Below, one piece after another: positions 49,992 through 58,859 of a stretch of DNA of 64,000 bases. Origin of the DNA: Halosimplex litoreum (GTDB lineage Archaea; Halobacteriota; Halobacteria; Halobacteriales; Haloarculaceae). The stretch is from contig NZ_CP065856.1 of assembly GCF_016065055.1 (NCBI RefSeq), positions 248,001 through 312,000 on the forward strand, given 5' to 3'. Position 1 is the first letter of the stretch, and the number at the start of each line of letters is the position of its first letter. Both the position numbers and the translations under genes were made by a program. Under the pieces are notes generated by a model, which did not search any database, was not told the DNA's origin, and saw nothing but the letters and a program-made list of their open reading frames with translations.

Positions 49992-50678
49992 CTACCGTGA
50001 CTCGCCGCTCACGAGCCCCTCGTCCGTAATTTTGAACTGCGCCGTCTCGCCGGCGGCCTTGGCGCGGTGTTTCTCCAGGGTCGCCCGGCGATTACCACCT
50101 CGAAACCGATCGACGCGGAGGATGGTCGCCGACCAGTGGTTCAGCGTGTGGCCGCCGAGCGCGCGGGCCTGCTCGGAGTCGATGTCGGTGTACACCTGGT
50201 TGGTGAACGCGACGGCGATGTCGTGTTTGCGGGCCAGCGAGAGCAGGTGCGCTAACTGTCGCCCCACCGCACGCAGCGCCTCGCCCTCGTCCTGTTCAGT
50301 GCGCTGGAGGCGATAGAAGCCGGTCGCGCTGTCGACGGCGATGAAGTCGACGATGTCGGAGAACTCCTCGGTGTCGCGGACGGCCTCCTCCTGCTCCTCG
50401 AAGGTGTAGGCCTCGGTGACGATGAGCCGTGAGGCCACGTCGTCGGCGTCGCGGTCGCCGGCGCCGGCGAGTTGCTCCATCCGGTCGACCGAGAGGCCCT
50501 CGGTGTCGACGACGAGCGCGGAGTCGCCGGCGGCGGCCAGCTCCGTCGCGGCCGAGAGGACGATGTTCGTCTTGCCCGCGGCCGGCGGGCCGTAGACCTG
50601 CGTGACCGCGCCGCGCTCGAACCCGCCACCCAGCAGGTCGTCGATGGCCTCGCAGCCGGTCGGAATGCGCTCGCTCAC
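49992..50678 (-). CDS. radB: DNA repair and recombination protein RadB
   Basis: A 228-residue RecA-superfamily protein from GTG 50678; the longer frame to 50861 has no conserved content. Walker A GPPAAGKTN (residues 30-38), a Walker B-like hydrophobic strand ending in DSATGFYRL, and the TNQVYTD motif mark RadB, the RadA paralogue of Euryarchaea. It lacks the N-terminal helix-hairpin-helix domain of RadA, as expected. RadB assists RadA and interacts with Hjc in homologous recombination. It is divergent from the next gene by about 145 bp and convergent with element I. Confidence 0.92.
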   Translation of the reverse strand: MSERIPTGCEAIDDLLGGGFERGAVTQVYGPPAAGKTNIVLSAATELAAAGDSALVVDTEGLSVDRMEQLAGAGDRDADDVASRLIVTEAYTFEEQEEAVRDTEEFSDIVDFIAVDSATGFYRLQRTEQDEGEALRAVGRQLAHLLSLARKHDIAVAFTNQVYTDIDSEQARALGGHTLNHWSATILRVDRFRGGNRRATLEKHRAKAAGETAQFKITDEGLVSGESR

Positions 50679-50822
50679 GCCCGAGGATTGGCCGTCACCC
50701 GACAAAAACGCTCGTACTCGGGCCCGGTGCCTGTAGGCCTGGGCCCCCAGCGGCGACGACTCCGACCGATGTCCGTGTCGCACTACTCGAACACTTAGGT
50801 GGGAGGGCCGCCAACTCGGGGT

Positions 50823-51554
50823 GTGATAGTCGTCGCGACGGCGGATTTCGAGGTCTACCACGGCGTGGTCAACGAGCTACGGGACCGCGGTGTCACGTTC
50901 ACGACGATCGAACTCGACGACACACTCCCCGAGCGAACGACCGTCGTCGTCAGCGCAGCCGGCGAGGAACCGCCCACCCCCGACGACGTGCCGGTCGTCC
51001 GCGCCGACCCCGACGACCCCCGCCGCGCCGTCGACGAGGTGCTCGCCACTCTGCGAGGCGGCAGCGGCCGCACCGTCGTCGGCGTCGATCCCGGGGAACG
51101 GCCGGGCGTCGCCGTCTGCTCGGGCGAGATGGTCGTCGCCACCTTCCACGTCCCGCTGGCCGACGCCGCCGAAGTCGTCCGCGAGGAAGTCGACGACGCC
51201 GTCGATCCCCTGGTCCGCGTCGGCGACGGCGCCCGCCTCCAGGGCGCGAAGATCATCGACGACCTCGAAGAGATACCGGTCGAACTCGTCGACGAGACCG
51301 GGACGACGCCGTATCTGGGCACCGGCGCCCGCGGCATGGGCGACGTGCTCGCGGCGGTCAACATCGCCCGCCTGGAGGGCGAGCGCGTCGAGTCCCGGAC
51401 CATCGAACCGACGACCGGCGAACTCCAGCGGATCAAGGAGCGCTCCCGTGAGCGCAGCGAGGAGAACCGCGCAATCGACGAGGAACTCGCCCGGCGGGTC
51501 GCGCTGGGTGAACTCAGCCTAGACGAGGCGCTGGGCGAACACCGCGAGGACTGA
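50823..51554 (+). CDS. RNase H-fold-like hypothetical protein divergent from radB
   Basis: A 243-residue protein from GTG 50823 (an earlier GTG at 50799 is possible). The N-terminal 75 residues form a small alpha/beta domain (VVATADFEVYHGVVNELRDR). After it comes RTVVGVDPGERPGVAVCSGEMVVATF, which looks like the first strand of the RNase H/RuvC fold: an Asp (Asp89) followed by GxRxGVA. The C-terminal region is helical and charged (RIKERSRERSEENRAIDEEL). It could be a nuclease or resolvase partner for radB; only one of the catalytic acids can be placed with confidence. Confidence 0.68.
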   Translation: MIVVATADFEVYHGVVNELRDRGVTFTTIELDDTLPERTTVVVSAAGEEPPTPDDVPVVRADPDDPRRAVDEVLATLRGGSGRTVVGVDPGERPGVAVCSGEMVVATFHVPLADAAEVVREEVDDAVDPLVRVGDGARLQGAKIIDDLEEIPVELVDETGTTPYLGTGARGMGDVLAAVNIARLEGERVESRTIEPTTGELQRIKERSRERSEENRAIDEELARRVALGELSLDEALGEHRED

Positions 51555-51563
51555 GCGGCCGTC

Positions 51564-52445
51564 TCACTGGCCGTCCTCGCCCGAGTCGACCTGCGAGCGG
51601 AGTCCCGCCGCGACGGGCGACGGCTCGAAGTCGACCAGCGAGTCGAACCGCTGGGAGGCGAGCGAGCTGTCCGGCGCCACGTCCATGTCTTCGGGGATCG
51701 GTTCGGCGTCGACGAGCGAGGGGTCGTAGCCGAGCGCCGCCATCGCCTCGCGGTGGAACTCGTGGACGCTGACCCGCGGGGCTGGGACGTGGAGGACGCC
51801 CGTGGCGTCGCCGGCGACCAGCGTCGCGACCGTCTCGGCGGCCTCCGTCACGAGGACCGGGCTCTTGTACATGTCCGAGAAGTACGCGACCGACTCGCCG
51901 CGGTCGAGGTGGTCACGGGTGCGCGCGAGACGGTGGTCGAGTCGGCCGGTCGAGAAGCCGAACAGGTAGCTCGTCCGAAGCACCGCCGCGTCGTCACAGT
52001 GGGCGTCGACGGCGTCCTCGAAGGCGACGAGCCGCCGGCCGTAGCCCCCGCGGGGCGAGCGCGAGTCCGACTCGCTGTAGGGTGCGTCCCGCCCGTCGAA
52101 CACCGCGGCGCTGGAGACGTAGACGAGCCGTACATCCTCGCAGCCAGCGGCGAACCGCTCGGCGCGCTCGGCGAACGCCGCGTCGACTCCGGACGCGCCG
52201 GTGTCGCGGTCACCGCCGTACTCCACCGCGGCCGCGAAGACGACCGTGTCCACGTCGTACTCGTCGACCAGGTCGCCCACGTCGTCGGTCCAGAAGTCGA
52301 ACTGGACCTCCGCAGTCGGCCCCGGCTCCGAGCAGTAGGTTCCGAGGACGCGGCGGTCGGACCGGTCGGCGCGCTCCCGGAGCCGCCAGGTGACCGACCG
52401 ACCGAGGAAGCCGCTGGCGCCGACGACGAGGACAGTCTCGGTCAT
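51564..52445 (-). CDS. NAD-dependent epimerase/dehydratase (RmlD-like extended SDR)
   Basis: A 293-residue Rossmann protein: ETVLVVGASGFLGRSVTWRL at the N-terminus, VVFAAAVEYGG, VRLVYVSSAAVFDGRD and GGYGRRLVAFEDAV, which matches the YxxxK region of extended SDRs in weakened form (the expected Tyr is present, Lys replaced by Arg-Arg). It resembles dTDP-4-dehydrorhamnose reductase-like proteins. It starts at ATG 52445, overlapping the larC stop by 4 nt, so both are in one transcript. Substrate unknown. Confidence 0.83.
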   Translation of the reverse strand: MTETVLVVGASGFLGRSVTWRLRERADRSDRRVLGTYCSEPGPTAEVQFDFWTDDVGDLVDEYDVDTVVFAAAVEYGGDRDTGASGVDAAFAERAERFAAGCEDVRLVYVSSAAVFDGRDAPYSESDSRSPRGGYGRRLVAFEDAVDAHCDDAAVLRTSYLFGFSTGRLDHRLARTRDHLDRGESVAYFSDMYKSPVLVTEAAETVATLVAGDATGVLHVPAPRVSVHEFHREAMAALGYDPSLVDAEPIPEDMDVAPDSSLASQRFDSLVDFEPSPVAAGLRSQVDSGEDGQ

Positions 52446-53779
52446 TCTCGCGCCGCGGCCTCCGCCCGGCGGGCGACCTCCCGCACGGGCAGATCCGTCT
52501 CTCTCGCCACCGCCGCGGCGTCGTCGTACTCCGCGCTCACGTCGAAGACCGTCCCCTCGTCGTCTTTCCCGACCTTGACCGCCACCTCGTAGGTCTCCCT
52601 ATCGACCGCCAGCTCGACCGTCCGGACCTCGCGGTCGGCGATCCAGCGGTGACCGGCGCCGTGCTCGCGGACGCCCAGGGTTCCGGTCTCCTCGGCCAGT
52701 CGACGAGCGACCCGCTCGGCGTCCTCGGGCTTGACGACGACCTTGACCAGGTGACCCGGTCGGGCTTTCTTCATCGTCGCCGGCAGGACCGACACGTCCC
52801 GCGCGCCCGCGTCGGCGAGCGACTCCTGTAGCCCACCCAGCACCTCGGGGGTCGCGTCGTCGAGGTTCGTCTCCAGCACCGTGATCGCGTCCTTCGAGAG
52901 GCCGCCACGGCTCTCGCCGACGAGCGCGCGGAGGACGTTGGGGTAGCGCTCGAAGTCGTAGCCGCCCGCACCGTAGCCCGAGGCGGTCACGTCCAGGCCG
53001 GGCAGCGAGTCGGCGCCGTCGGCGTAGTGGGCCAACAACGCCGCGCCCGTGGGCGTCAGTAGCTCCATCTCGACCGGCCCGCCCGTCAGCGACCAGTCGG
53101 CGCGCTCGGCGAGTTCGACGACCGCCGGCGCCGGGACGGGGTAGGTGCCGTGACTCATCGACACCTCGCCGCCGCCGCCCGCGAGCGGCGTCGTCACCAC
53201 GCGCTCGACGCCGAGGTCGTCAACTAACAGGGCGACGCCGACCACGTCGGCGATGGCGTCGTCGGCGCCCACCTCGTGGAAGTGCGTCTCGTCGATGCCC
53301 GTGCCGTGGACGCTCGCTTCCGCCTCGCCGAGCAGCTCGAAAACCGCCAGCGCGTCCGACTCGACCTCGCCCGGGAGGCCCATCTCCTCGACGAGGTCGA
53401 CGACTTCCGCGTACGTTCGGTTCGGTCCCGCGCCCTCCGCGTGGCCGTGATCGTGGCTGTCGTGGTCGTGTCCGTGATCGCCGTGATCGTGGCTGTCGTG
53501 GTCGTGGTCCTCGTGACCGTGACCGTCCTCGCCGTCGTCGCTCCCGGCTTCGTCGCTGTCGTGGCAGCCCTCGTCACTCTCACTGGACTCGTCGGCGTGG
53601 CGCACGTCGACGGCGGTCGCTGCGATACCGTTCTTCTCGACCGACCGGACCTCGTAGCGGACGGGCAGGACCGCCTCGACGCGGTCGAGTACCGCCGGGT
53701 CGGCGCCGGCCGCCACGAGCGCGCCCAGAAGCATGTCGCCGCTGGCACCCATCCGACCGTCGAACGCGAGGGTTCGCAT
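52442..53779 (-). CDS. larC: Nickel-pincer cofactor biosynthesis protein LarC
   Basis: A 445-residue protein of the LarC family, which inserts nickel into the pyridinium-dithiocarboxylate mononucleotide cofactor of lactate racemase-type enzymes. [21 protein letters not shown] starts the family; [15 protein letters not shown] and [15 protein letters not shown], then [15 protein letters not shown], follow. A His/Asp-rich loop (about residues 86-113, mostly HDH and HGH repeats) would hold nickel. Start is ATG 53779. No larA, larB or larE is in the window. It overlaps the epimerase gene by 4 nt. Confidence 0.92.
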   Translation of the reverse strand: MRTLAFDGRMGASGDMLLGALVAAGADPAVLDRVEAVLPVRYEVRSVEKNGIAATAVDVRHADESSESDEGCHDSDEAGSDDGEDGHGHEDHDHDSHDHGDHGHDHDSHDHGHAEGAGPNRTYAEVVDLVEEMGLPGEVESDALAVFELLGEAEASVHGTGIDETHFHEVGADDAIADVVGVALLVDDLGVERVVTTPLAGGGGEVSMSHGTYPVPAPAVVELAERADWSLTGGPVEMELLTPTGAALLAHYADGADSLPGLDVTASGYGAGGYDFERYPNVLRALVGESRGGLSKDAITVLETNLDDATPEVLGGLQESLADAGARDVSVLPATMKKARPGHLVKVVVKPEDAERVARRLAEETGTLGVREHGAGHRWIADREVRTVELAVDRETYEVAVKVGKDDEGTVFDVSAEYDDAAAVARETDLPVREVARRAEAAARE

Positions 53780-53938
53780 TGTACGATCGTACGCGCACGG
53801 TGACGGGAAAAGCGGTCCGGTCACTCCGGGACTCGGCGGCGTCGGTGCGCCCTCCACGCTCGCTCGCGCGGCGATACCTGACGGGAGACTGACCGACCTG
53901 TGGGTGTCGCTCGAGCGAGGGAACCGCCGGAGGCAAAA

Positions 53939-53946
53939 AGCATATC
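53939..53946 (+). promoter_or_regulatory. Possible TATA box of cdc48
   Basis: GCATATCC lies about 43 bp before the ATG at 53985, predicting a start near 53969 and a leader of about 15 nt. Confidence 0.35.
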
Positions 53947-53984
53947 CGCGGGGGTACCCGAGTGAGACACACTCCCACTCCACT

Positions 53985-56210
53985 ATGAACGAAGTGCAAC
54001 TAGAAGTGGCGAAAGCGTACCCGAACGACTCGGGGCGCGGCATCGCCCGGCTGGATCCCGACACGCTCCTCCACCTCAAGCTCTCTCCCGGCGACATCAT
54101 CGAGATCGAGGGCAGCGAGGTGACCGCGGCGAAGGTCTGGCGCGCGGACCGACAGGACTGGAACACCGACACCGTGCGCATCGACGGCTTCACGCGTCAG
54201 AACGCCGACGTGGGGATCGGCGAACGCGTCGAGATCCGCAAGGCCGACGCCGAGAAGGCCGACAAGCTCGTCCTCGCACCGCCCGAGGAGGCGTCCGTCC
54301 AGTTCGGCTCCGACGCCGCCGGCATGGTCAAACGGCAGATCTTGAAGCGGCCGGTCGTCGAGCGCGACATCGTCCCGGTGATGTCCTCGACGAACCATCC
54401 GTTCATGCGCTCGCCCGGCCAGGCGATCCCGCTGATCGCCGTCGAGACCGAACCCGAGGGCGTCTGTCTCATCACCGAGGACACCGAGGTCGAACTCCGC
54501 GAGGAACCCATCTCCGGCTTCGAGAAGACCGGCGGCGGGATCACCTACGAGGACATCGGCGGCCTCCAGAACGAGATCCAGCGCGTCCGGGAGATGGTCG
54601 AGCTCCCGATGAAACACCCCCAGATATTCAAGAAGCTCGGCATCGAGCCACCCCAGGGGGTCCTGCTGCACGGCCCGCCCGGCACCGGGAAGACCCTGCT
54701 CGCCAAGGCCGTGGCCAACGAGACCTCCGCGAGTTTCTTCTCTATCGCCGGCCCCGAGATCATCTCGAAGTACTACGGCGAATCGGAGCAACAGCTACGG
54801 GAGATCTTCGAGGACGCCAGCGAGGAGTCCCCCTCTATCATCTTCATCGACGAGCTGGACTCCATCGCTCCGAAGCGCGAGGACGTGACCGGCGAGGTCG
54901 AACGCCGGGTCGTCGCCCAGTTGCTGACGATGATGGACGGCCTCGAATCGCGCGGCCAGGTCATCGTCATCGCCGCGACCAACCGCGTCGACAGCGTCGA
55001 CCCCGCGCTGCGCCGCCCGGGTCGGTTCGACCGCGAGATCGAGATCGGCGTCCCCGACGAGGTCGGCCGCGAGGAGATCCTCCAGATCCACACCCGCGGC
55101 ATGCCGCTGTCGGACGACGTGACGCTCGGTCGCCTCGCCGACGAGACCCACGGCTTCGTCGGCGCCGACATCGAGAGTCTGACGAAGGAGGCCGCGATGA
55201 AGGCGCTGCGTCGGTACCTCCCGGAGATCGACTTAGACGAGGAGGACATCCCACCGAGTCTCATCGACCGGATGATCATCAAGCGCGAGGACTTCCGCGG
55301 CGCCCTCAACGAGGTGAGTCCGAGCGCGATGCGGGAGGTCCTCGTCGAGCTGCCGAAGGTCTCCTGGGACGACGTGGGCGGCTTAGAGGAAGCCAAGGGC
55401 AAGGTCCAGGAATCGGTCGAGTGGCCGCTGAACAAGCCCCAGAAGTTCCAGCGAATGGGCATCGATCCGCCGAGCGGCGTCCTGCTGTACGGCCCGCCGG
55501 GCACCGGGAAGACGCTGATGGCCAAGGCCGTCGCCAACGAGACCGACGCCAACTTCATCTCGGTGAGAGGGCCGCAGCTGCTCTCGAAGTGGGTCGGCGA
55601 GTCGGAGAAGGCCATCCGCCAGACGTTCCGGAAAGCGAAGCAGGTCGCCCCGACGGTGATCTTCTTCGACGAGCTGGACTCGCTGGCGCCCGGCCGCGGC
55701 GGCGACGTGGGCAGTAACGTCTCCGAGCGCGTCGTCAACCAGCTGCTGACGGAACTGGACGGGCTGGAGGACATGGAGGACGTGATGGTCATCGGCGCGA
55801 CCAACCGCCCGGACATGATCGACCCCGCGCTCATCCGCTCGGGTCGGTTCGACCGGCTCGTGATGATCGGCGAGCCCGACGTCGAGGGTCGCGAGCAGAT
55901 CCTCCGCATCCACACGGAGGCCCAGCCGCTCAGCCCCGACGTGAGCCTGCGCGAACTCGCCGAGATCACCGACGGCTACGTCGGCTCCGACTTGGAGTCG
56001 ATCGGCCGCGAGGCCGCCATCGAGGCGCTCCGCGAGGACGACGACGCCGAAGTCGTCGACATGCGCCACTTCCGCCAGGCGCTGGACAACGTCCGCCCCA
56101 CGATCACCGACGACATCCGCGACTACTACGAGCAGATGGAAGAGGAGTTCAAGAGCGGCGGCCAGAGCCGACAGGGCCCCCGCTCGGGCGGCCGGATCGG
56201 CTTCCAGTAA
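53985..56210 (+). CDS. cdc48: AAA+ ATPase Cdc48/VAT (p97)
   Basis: A 741-residue protein with the N-domain (about 1-185; double-psi barrel, [19 protein letters not shown]) and two AAA modules. D1: Walker A GPPGTGKT (230-237), Walker B IFIDE, and [24 protein letters not shown]2: Walker A GPPGTGKT (503-510), Walker [28 protein letters not shown]. It unfolds tagged or damaged proteins and feeds the proteasome. The C-terminus is a short Gly/Arg tail. The start ATG 53985 has the correct N-domain; the longer frame from 53733 is rejected. Confidence 0.96.
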   Translation: MNEVQLEVAKAYPNDSGRGIARLDPDTLLHLKLSPGDIIEIEGSEVTAAKVWRADRQDWNTDTVRIDGFTRQNADVGIGERVEIRKADAEKADKLVLAPPEEASVQFGSDAAGMVKRQILKRPVVERDIVPVMSSTNHPFMRSPGQAIPLIAVETEPEGVCLITEDTEVELREEPISGFEKTGGGITYEDIGGLQNEIQRVREMVELPMKHPQIFKKLGIEPPQGVLLHGPPGTGKTLLAKAVANETSASFFSIAGPEIISKYYGESEQQLREIFEDASEESPSIIFIDELDSIAPKREDVTGEVERRVVAQLLTMMDGLESRGQVIVIAATNRVDSVDPALRRPGRFDREIEIGVPDEVGREEILQIHTRGMPLSDDVTLGRLADETHGFVGADIESLTKEAAMKALRRYLPEIDLDEEDIPPSLIDRMIIKREDFRGALNEVSPSAMREVLVELPKVSWDDVGGLEEAKGKVQESVEWPLNKPQKFQRMGIDPPSGVLLYGPPGTGKTLMAKAVANETDANFISVRGPQLLSKWVGESEKAIRQTFRKAKQVAPTVIFFDELDSLAPGRGGDVGSNVSERVVNQLLTELDGLEDMEDVMVIGATNRPDMIDPALIRSGRFDRLVMIGEPDVEGREQILRIHTEAQPLSPDVSLRELAEITDGYVGSDLESIGREAAIEALREDDDAEVVDMRHFRQALDNVRPTITDDIRDYYEQMEEEFKSGGQSRQGPRSGGRIGFQ

Positions 56211-56521
56211 GGGCGCTATCCTTCGCTCCCGAATTTTCTCGGTCGCGTCGATTTTTCGCGTCTCGTGGATCACCCCGAACCCCGAGCGCCGACGGCGTTC
56301 CTTTAAGTCATTCTCGTCACAACGGATAGTAGTAAGAGGAGTTCTGCCGAGTCTCAGGCGTCTAGCAGTTGCTTCGTCCCCGCTAACCCGCGAAGGTGTC
56401 ACGGACCATCTCGCACGGCTACGCGCAGCCTGGCGGACGGGACGAGCGACGGACAAGCAGGTCGTGCCACAGAAAGTGACGACTCCCCAACACTGAATAT
56501 CGAGCCGGCGAGACAGCGTGT
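56211..56521. other. Gap between cdc48 and the membrane-protein gene, with promoter repeat R1
   Basis: The first 90 bp hold T-runs (ATTTTCTC, GATTTTTCGCG) suited to termination of cdc48. Repeat R1 (56301-56346) follows. The rest, about 175 bp, is GC-rich leader sequence with no recognisable gene. Confidence 0.5.
56301..56346 (+). promoter_or_regulatory. 46-bp promoter-like repeat R1
   Basis: CTTTAAGTCATTCTCGTCAC, then AACGG, six AT-rich bases (ATAGTA), then GTAAGAGGAGTTCTG. The TTTAA at 56302-56306 has the place of a TATA box, with a start expected at GTAAGAGG. It would give the membrane-protein gene at 56522 a leader of about 190 nt. Confidence 0.65.
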
Positions 56522-57121
56522 ATGCAGCGAGTCGTGGGGCGATACGTCGACGACCTGACGAGCGAGACGGAGGTGCGCTGGGTGTTCTACCGGGTCGCGG
56601 CCGTCTTTACCGCGCTGTGGGTCGCGGTCGTGCTCCTCGCGCAAATCGTCCTGTTTCTGTGGACAGGAGAAAGCGGGGCCGTGGAGGCGGGGCTTCCTGG
56701 CCCCATCGAGGTGCCCCTCGGGGCGGCTATCGTGAGCGCCGTCTGTATTCCGAACGCCGGGCTCGTCGGCGGGTGGGTCTGGAGCCGGCTGACCCGACGG
56801 TGGCCACCGGTGACGGCGAGGCGCGGGACGGTTCTGGGCGCGGTCATCGGACTCTCGACCTACGTCACTGCGACGGTTCCGTTCGCCGCCGCGTTCGCCC
56901 TGTGGGACCACGGATGGCGGGGATTCGGACTTCGAGCGTTCCTGTGGGGCGACTTCACGACCGCCCCGTCGGTCTTCCTCGACGACGTGACCGAAGCGCT
57001 GATGCGATTCCCCGGCTTCCTGCTCGTCGGCTCGGTCGTCACCCTCGGGATACCGCTCCTCCTCAGTACCGCCGTCGGACGCGCGCTCGGAACGGCCGCC
57101 GAACGCGAGCGAGCGACGTGA
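56522..57121 (+). CDS. Four-helix membrane protein, hypothetical
   Basis: A 199-residue protein from ATG 56522. Hydrophobic segments lie at about residues 25-47 (FTALWVAVVLLAQIVLFLW), 68-88, 105-127 (GAVIGLSTYVTATVPFAAAF) and 163-185 (PGFLLVGSVVTLGIPLLLST). A short cytoplasmic N-terminus (QRVVGRYVDDLTSETEVRW) and an Arg-rich loop give the topology. No known domain was found. It is preceded by promoter-like repeat R1 and followed at once by the array R2-R5; whether it is co-regulated with the downstream RNA polymerase-associated gene is open. Confidence 0.7.
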   Translation: MQRVVGRYVDDLTSETEVRWVFYRVAAVFTALWVAVVLLAQIVLFLWTGESGAVEAGLPGPIEVPLGAAIVSAVCIPNAGLVGGWVWSRLTRRWPPVTARRGTVLGAVIGLSTYVTATVPFAAAFALWDHGWRGFGLRAFLWGDFTTAPSVFLDDVTEALMRFPGFLLVGSVVTLGIPLLLSTAVGRALGTAAERERAT

Positions 57122-57181
57122 GCTTCGGGACCCCTCCCGACTGCTCGGTCACGTCACGAACTTCGACCGCTGACGGTGTTG

Positions 57182-57227
57182 GTTTAAGTCACTCTCGTCA
57201 CAACGGGTTAAAGTAAGAGGAGTTCTG
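57182..57227 (+). promoter_or_regulatory. 46-bp promoter-like repeat R2
   Basis: GTTTAAGTCACTCTCGTCAC, AACGG, variable GTTAAA, GTAAGAGGAGTTCTG. Same plan as R1 with three differences outside the variable six. Confidence 0.65.
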
Positions 57228-57309
57228 TGGGAATCGGAAAGCGATCAGCGGACGATCTCCCCCGATTGGCCGACCGGAAGACGACGCTCCGAGCCCCCAC
57301 CGAGAGCTG

Positions 57310-57355
57310 CTTTAAATCATTCTCGTCACAACGGTATTTAATAAGAGGATTTTTG
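57310..57355 (+). promoter_or_regulatory. 46-bp promoter-like repeat R3
   Basis: CTTTAAATCATTCTCGTCAC, AACGG, variable TATTTA, ATAAGAGGATTTTTG. Confidence 0.65.
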
Positions 57356-57441
57356 CGGAACCCACGACCGGCCAGCGACCGCGCCGTGTCGGGCCGCTCG
57401 GTCCACGCCGTCTCCTGATCCCGTTCCGCTCGCCGCCGATT

Positions 57442-57487
57442 CTTCAAATCATTCTCGTCACAACGGGATACAATAAGAGGAGTTCAG
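57442..57487 (+). promoter_or_regulatory. 46-bp promoter-like repeat R4
   Basis: CTTCAAATCATTCTCGTCAC, AACGG, variable GATACA, ATAAGAGGAGTTCAG. Confidence 0.65.
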
Positions 57488-57601
57488 TGGGACCTGCGAC
57501 CGGCCAGCGGTCGCACAGTCACTGTTCGTCCGACGCCGACCGCGCGACCCGGGTCCGTCGGTCCGGCCCACGAATCAACGTTCGGGTCGTGCAGTTCTAT
57601 T

Positions 57602-57647
57602 CTTTAAGTCGTTCTCGCGACAACGGTCTACAGTAAGAGGAAGTCGT
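57602..57647 (+). promoter_or_regulatory. 46-bp promoter-like repeat R5, nearest the rpo-epsilon gene
   Basis: CTTTAAGTCGTTCTCGCGAC, AACGG, variable TCTACA, GTAAGAGGAAGTCGT. A start at about 57633 would give the next gene (ATG 57717) a leader of about 85 nt. Confidence 0.65.
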
Positions 57648-57716
57648 CGATTCTCACTGCGCCATCTCACTGCCTAGCCGGAGGTTTCTATAGTCGCGAG
57701 GGAGAAGGCGGACGAA

Positions 57717-58481
57717 ATGAACGGGGGACGCGACAGGGCCGACCACGGACTGCGGACCAGCAGCGAGCCGGTCGACCCGCGCGCGGAACGGGACGTGAGC
57801 ACGCGGCCGGGCGACGGGTCGCTCGGGCGAGTCGAGGCGGTCAAAGACGAGGCGTTCCGGCGCTGGGACGTGACGACGCCGAGCGCGACGCTCATCGGTC
57901 GGGCCGAGAACCCCGACGAGGACGTGAGCGAGAACCTCCGGCGGCTGCACGACGAGCAACACCCGGCGATGGCGGGCCACGCCGAGCGGATGCACCGCCT
58001 GGAGAAGGCGCGGATCACCCACGCGTTCTGTAATCGGCTGGCGCTGACGCCGTGGGAGCGCGACCGAGCGCTGGGCATCATGACCGATCTGGACCTCACC
58101 GTCTTCGGCAGCCAGCGCGCCATCCAGAAGGTCGCGCTGGTCGTGATCCAGCACGTCGTCGACGACGAGCGCCAGCGTATCCTGGGGCTGCAGGACCAGG
58201 AGTGGATCGCCGAGCAGCCGCCCGAGTCGCTGGCCGACCTCCACGAGCGCTTCGACTCGATCAAGGAGGACCCCCGGTATCGGACGCTGATGGACCTGGT
58301 CGGCCTGGACGTGACGAGCGTCAACCGGTTGGCGCGGACGCTCCGGGAGCAACTGGACGAGCAGGACCTGCGCGGGGCGGTCTTCGGTCGGAACCCGCAC
58401 CGCGACCCGAGCCTGCCGCAGATCCGCGACCGTGACCCGACCGAGGTTCCGAAGTCCGACGGCGATCCGACCGCCGAGTGA
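57717..58481 (+). CDS. RNA polymerase-associated epsilon-type protein with TFB-like helical core
   Basis: A 254-residue protein very like the haloarchaeal protein annotated as DNA-directed RNA polymerase subunit epsilon: DRADHGLRTSSEPVDPRAER at the N-terminus and RRWDVTTPSATLIGRAENPD. Residues about 98-160 (ITHAFCNRLALTPWERDRAL, then GIMTDLDLTVFGSQRAIQKV) resemble a cyclin fold of the TFB type, so it may act in transcription initiation. Its role in RNA polymerase is not firmly established; the name rests on recall of the family. Five promoter-like repeats precede it. Confidence 0.75.
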   Translation: MNGGRDRADHGLRTSSEPVDPRAERDVSTRPGDGSLGRVEAVKDEAFRRWDVTTPSATLIGRAENPDEDVSENLRRLHDEQHPAMAGHAERMHRLEKARITHAFCNRLALTPWERDRALGIMTDLDLTVFGSQRAIQKVALVVIQHVVDDERQRILGLQDQEWIAEQPPESLADLHERFDSIKEDPRYRTLMDLVGLDVTSVNRLARTLREQLDEQDLRGAVFGRNPHRDPSLPQIRDRDPTEVPKSDGDPTAE

Positions 58482-58606
58482 CTCGCCGGCCGGCTCCCCG
58501 GCAGGAACCCTCAGCGACCCCGTTCTCGTCTCCCCCTGGCCGTGACCTTGCCGAGGCCCCCATCAGGTTCTTCTCCGTCGCCGTCCAACGGTAGCTACGG
58601 TTCCAC

Positions 58607-58756
58607 ATGACAACCACAATCGAGATCGACGACGACCTCGCCGAGCGCATGGAGGCCCACCTCGAAGCGGACGAATCGCTCGCCGAACTGGTCGAAGAGC
58701 TCGTCAACGTGTACGAGGCGGAAGGCGCCTTCCTCCAGGAAGGCTACTCGGAGTAA
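58607..58756 (+). CDS. 49-residue antitoxin-like or DUF7557-like protein
   Basis: A short gene starting at ATG 58607: TTTIEIDDDLAERMEAHLEA, then a helical segment SLAELVEELVNVYEAEGAF and the end LQEGYSE. The beta strand followed by two helices is the shape of a ribbon-helix-helix antitoxin, and haloarchaea have a small family of such proteins with this ending (DUF7557-like). No toxin gene (PIN, RelE, HEPN) is next to it. The ATG has a CGGTAGCTACGG sequence upstream and no strong TATA. A regulatory role is plausible but unproven. Confidence 0.7.
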   Translation: MTTTIEIDDDLAERMEAHLEADESLAELVEELVNVYEAEGAFLQEGYSE

Positions 58757-58859
58757 CGTCGTCGGTCGACCGAGAAGCGGGGACGGGGCGTTCACAGCGA
58801 GCCGCCGCGGCGTCGGTCGGTTCGTCGAGTCGGTCGACGACCTGGTGTCGTGGACGGGA

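Larger units (their letters stand above)
57122..57716. other. Promoter-repeat array upstream of the rpo-epsilon gene
   Basis: This 595-bp region contains four of the five promoter-like repeats (R2-R5), spaced 128, 132 and 160 bp apart, with spacers that are GC-rich, differ from each other and have no good ORF. The R3-R4 and R4-R5 spacers share ACC-x-x-CGACCGGCCAGCG near their start. Confidence 0.65.

Noticed and set aside
57227-57418. A 63-codon frame running through promoter repeats R2 and R3
   Set aside because: It would read through a regulatory repeat that recurs in noncoding sequence; residues differ from any family and the frame is not kept in the other repeats.
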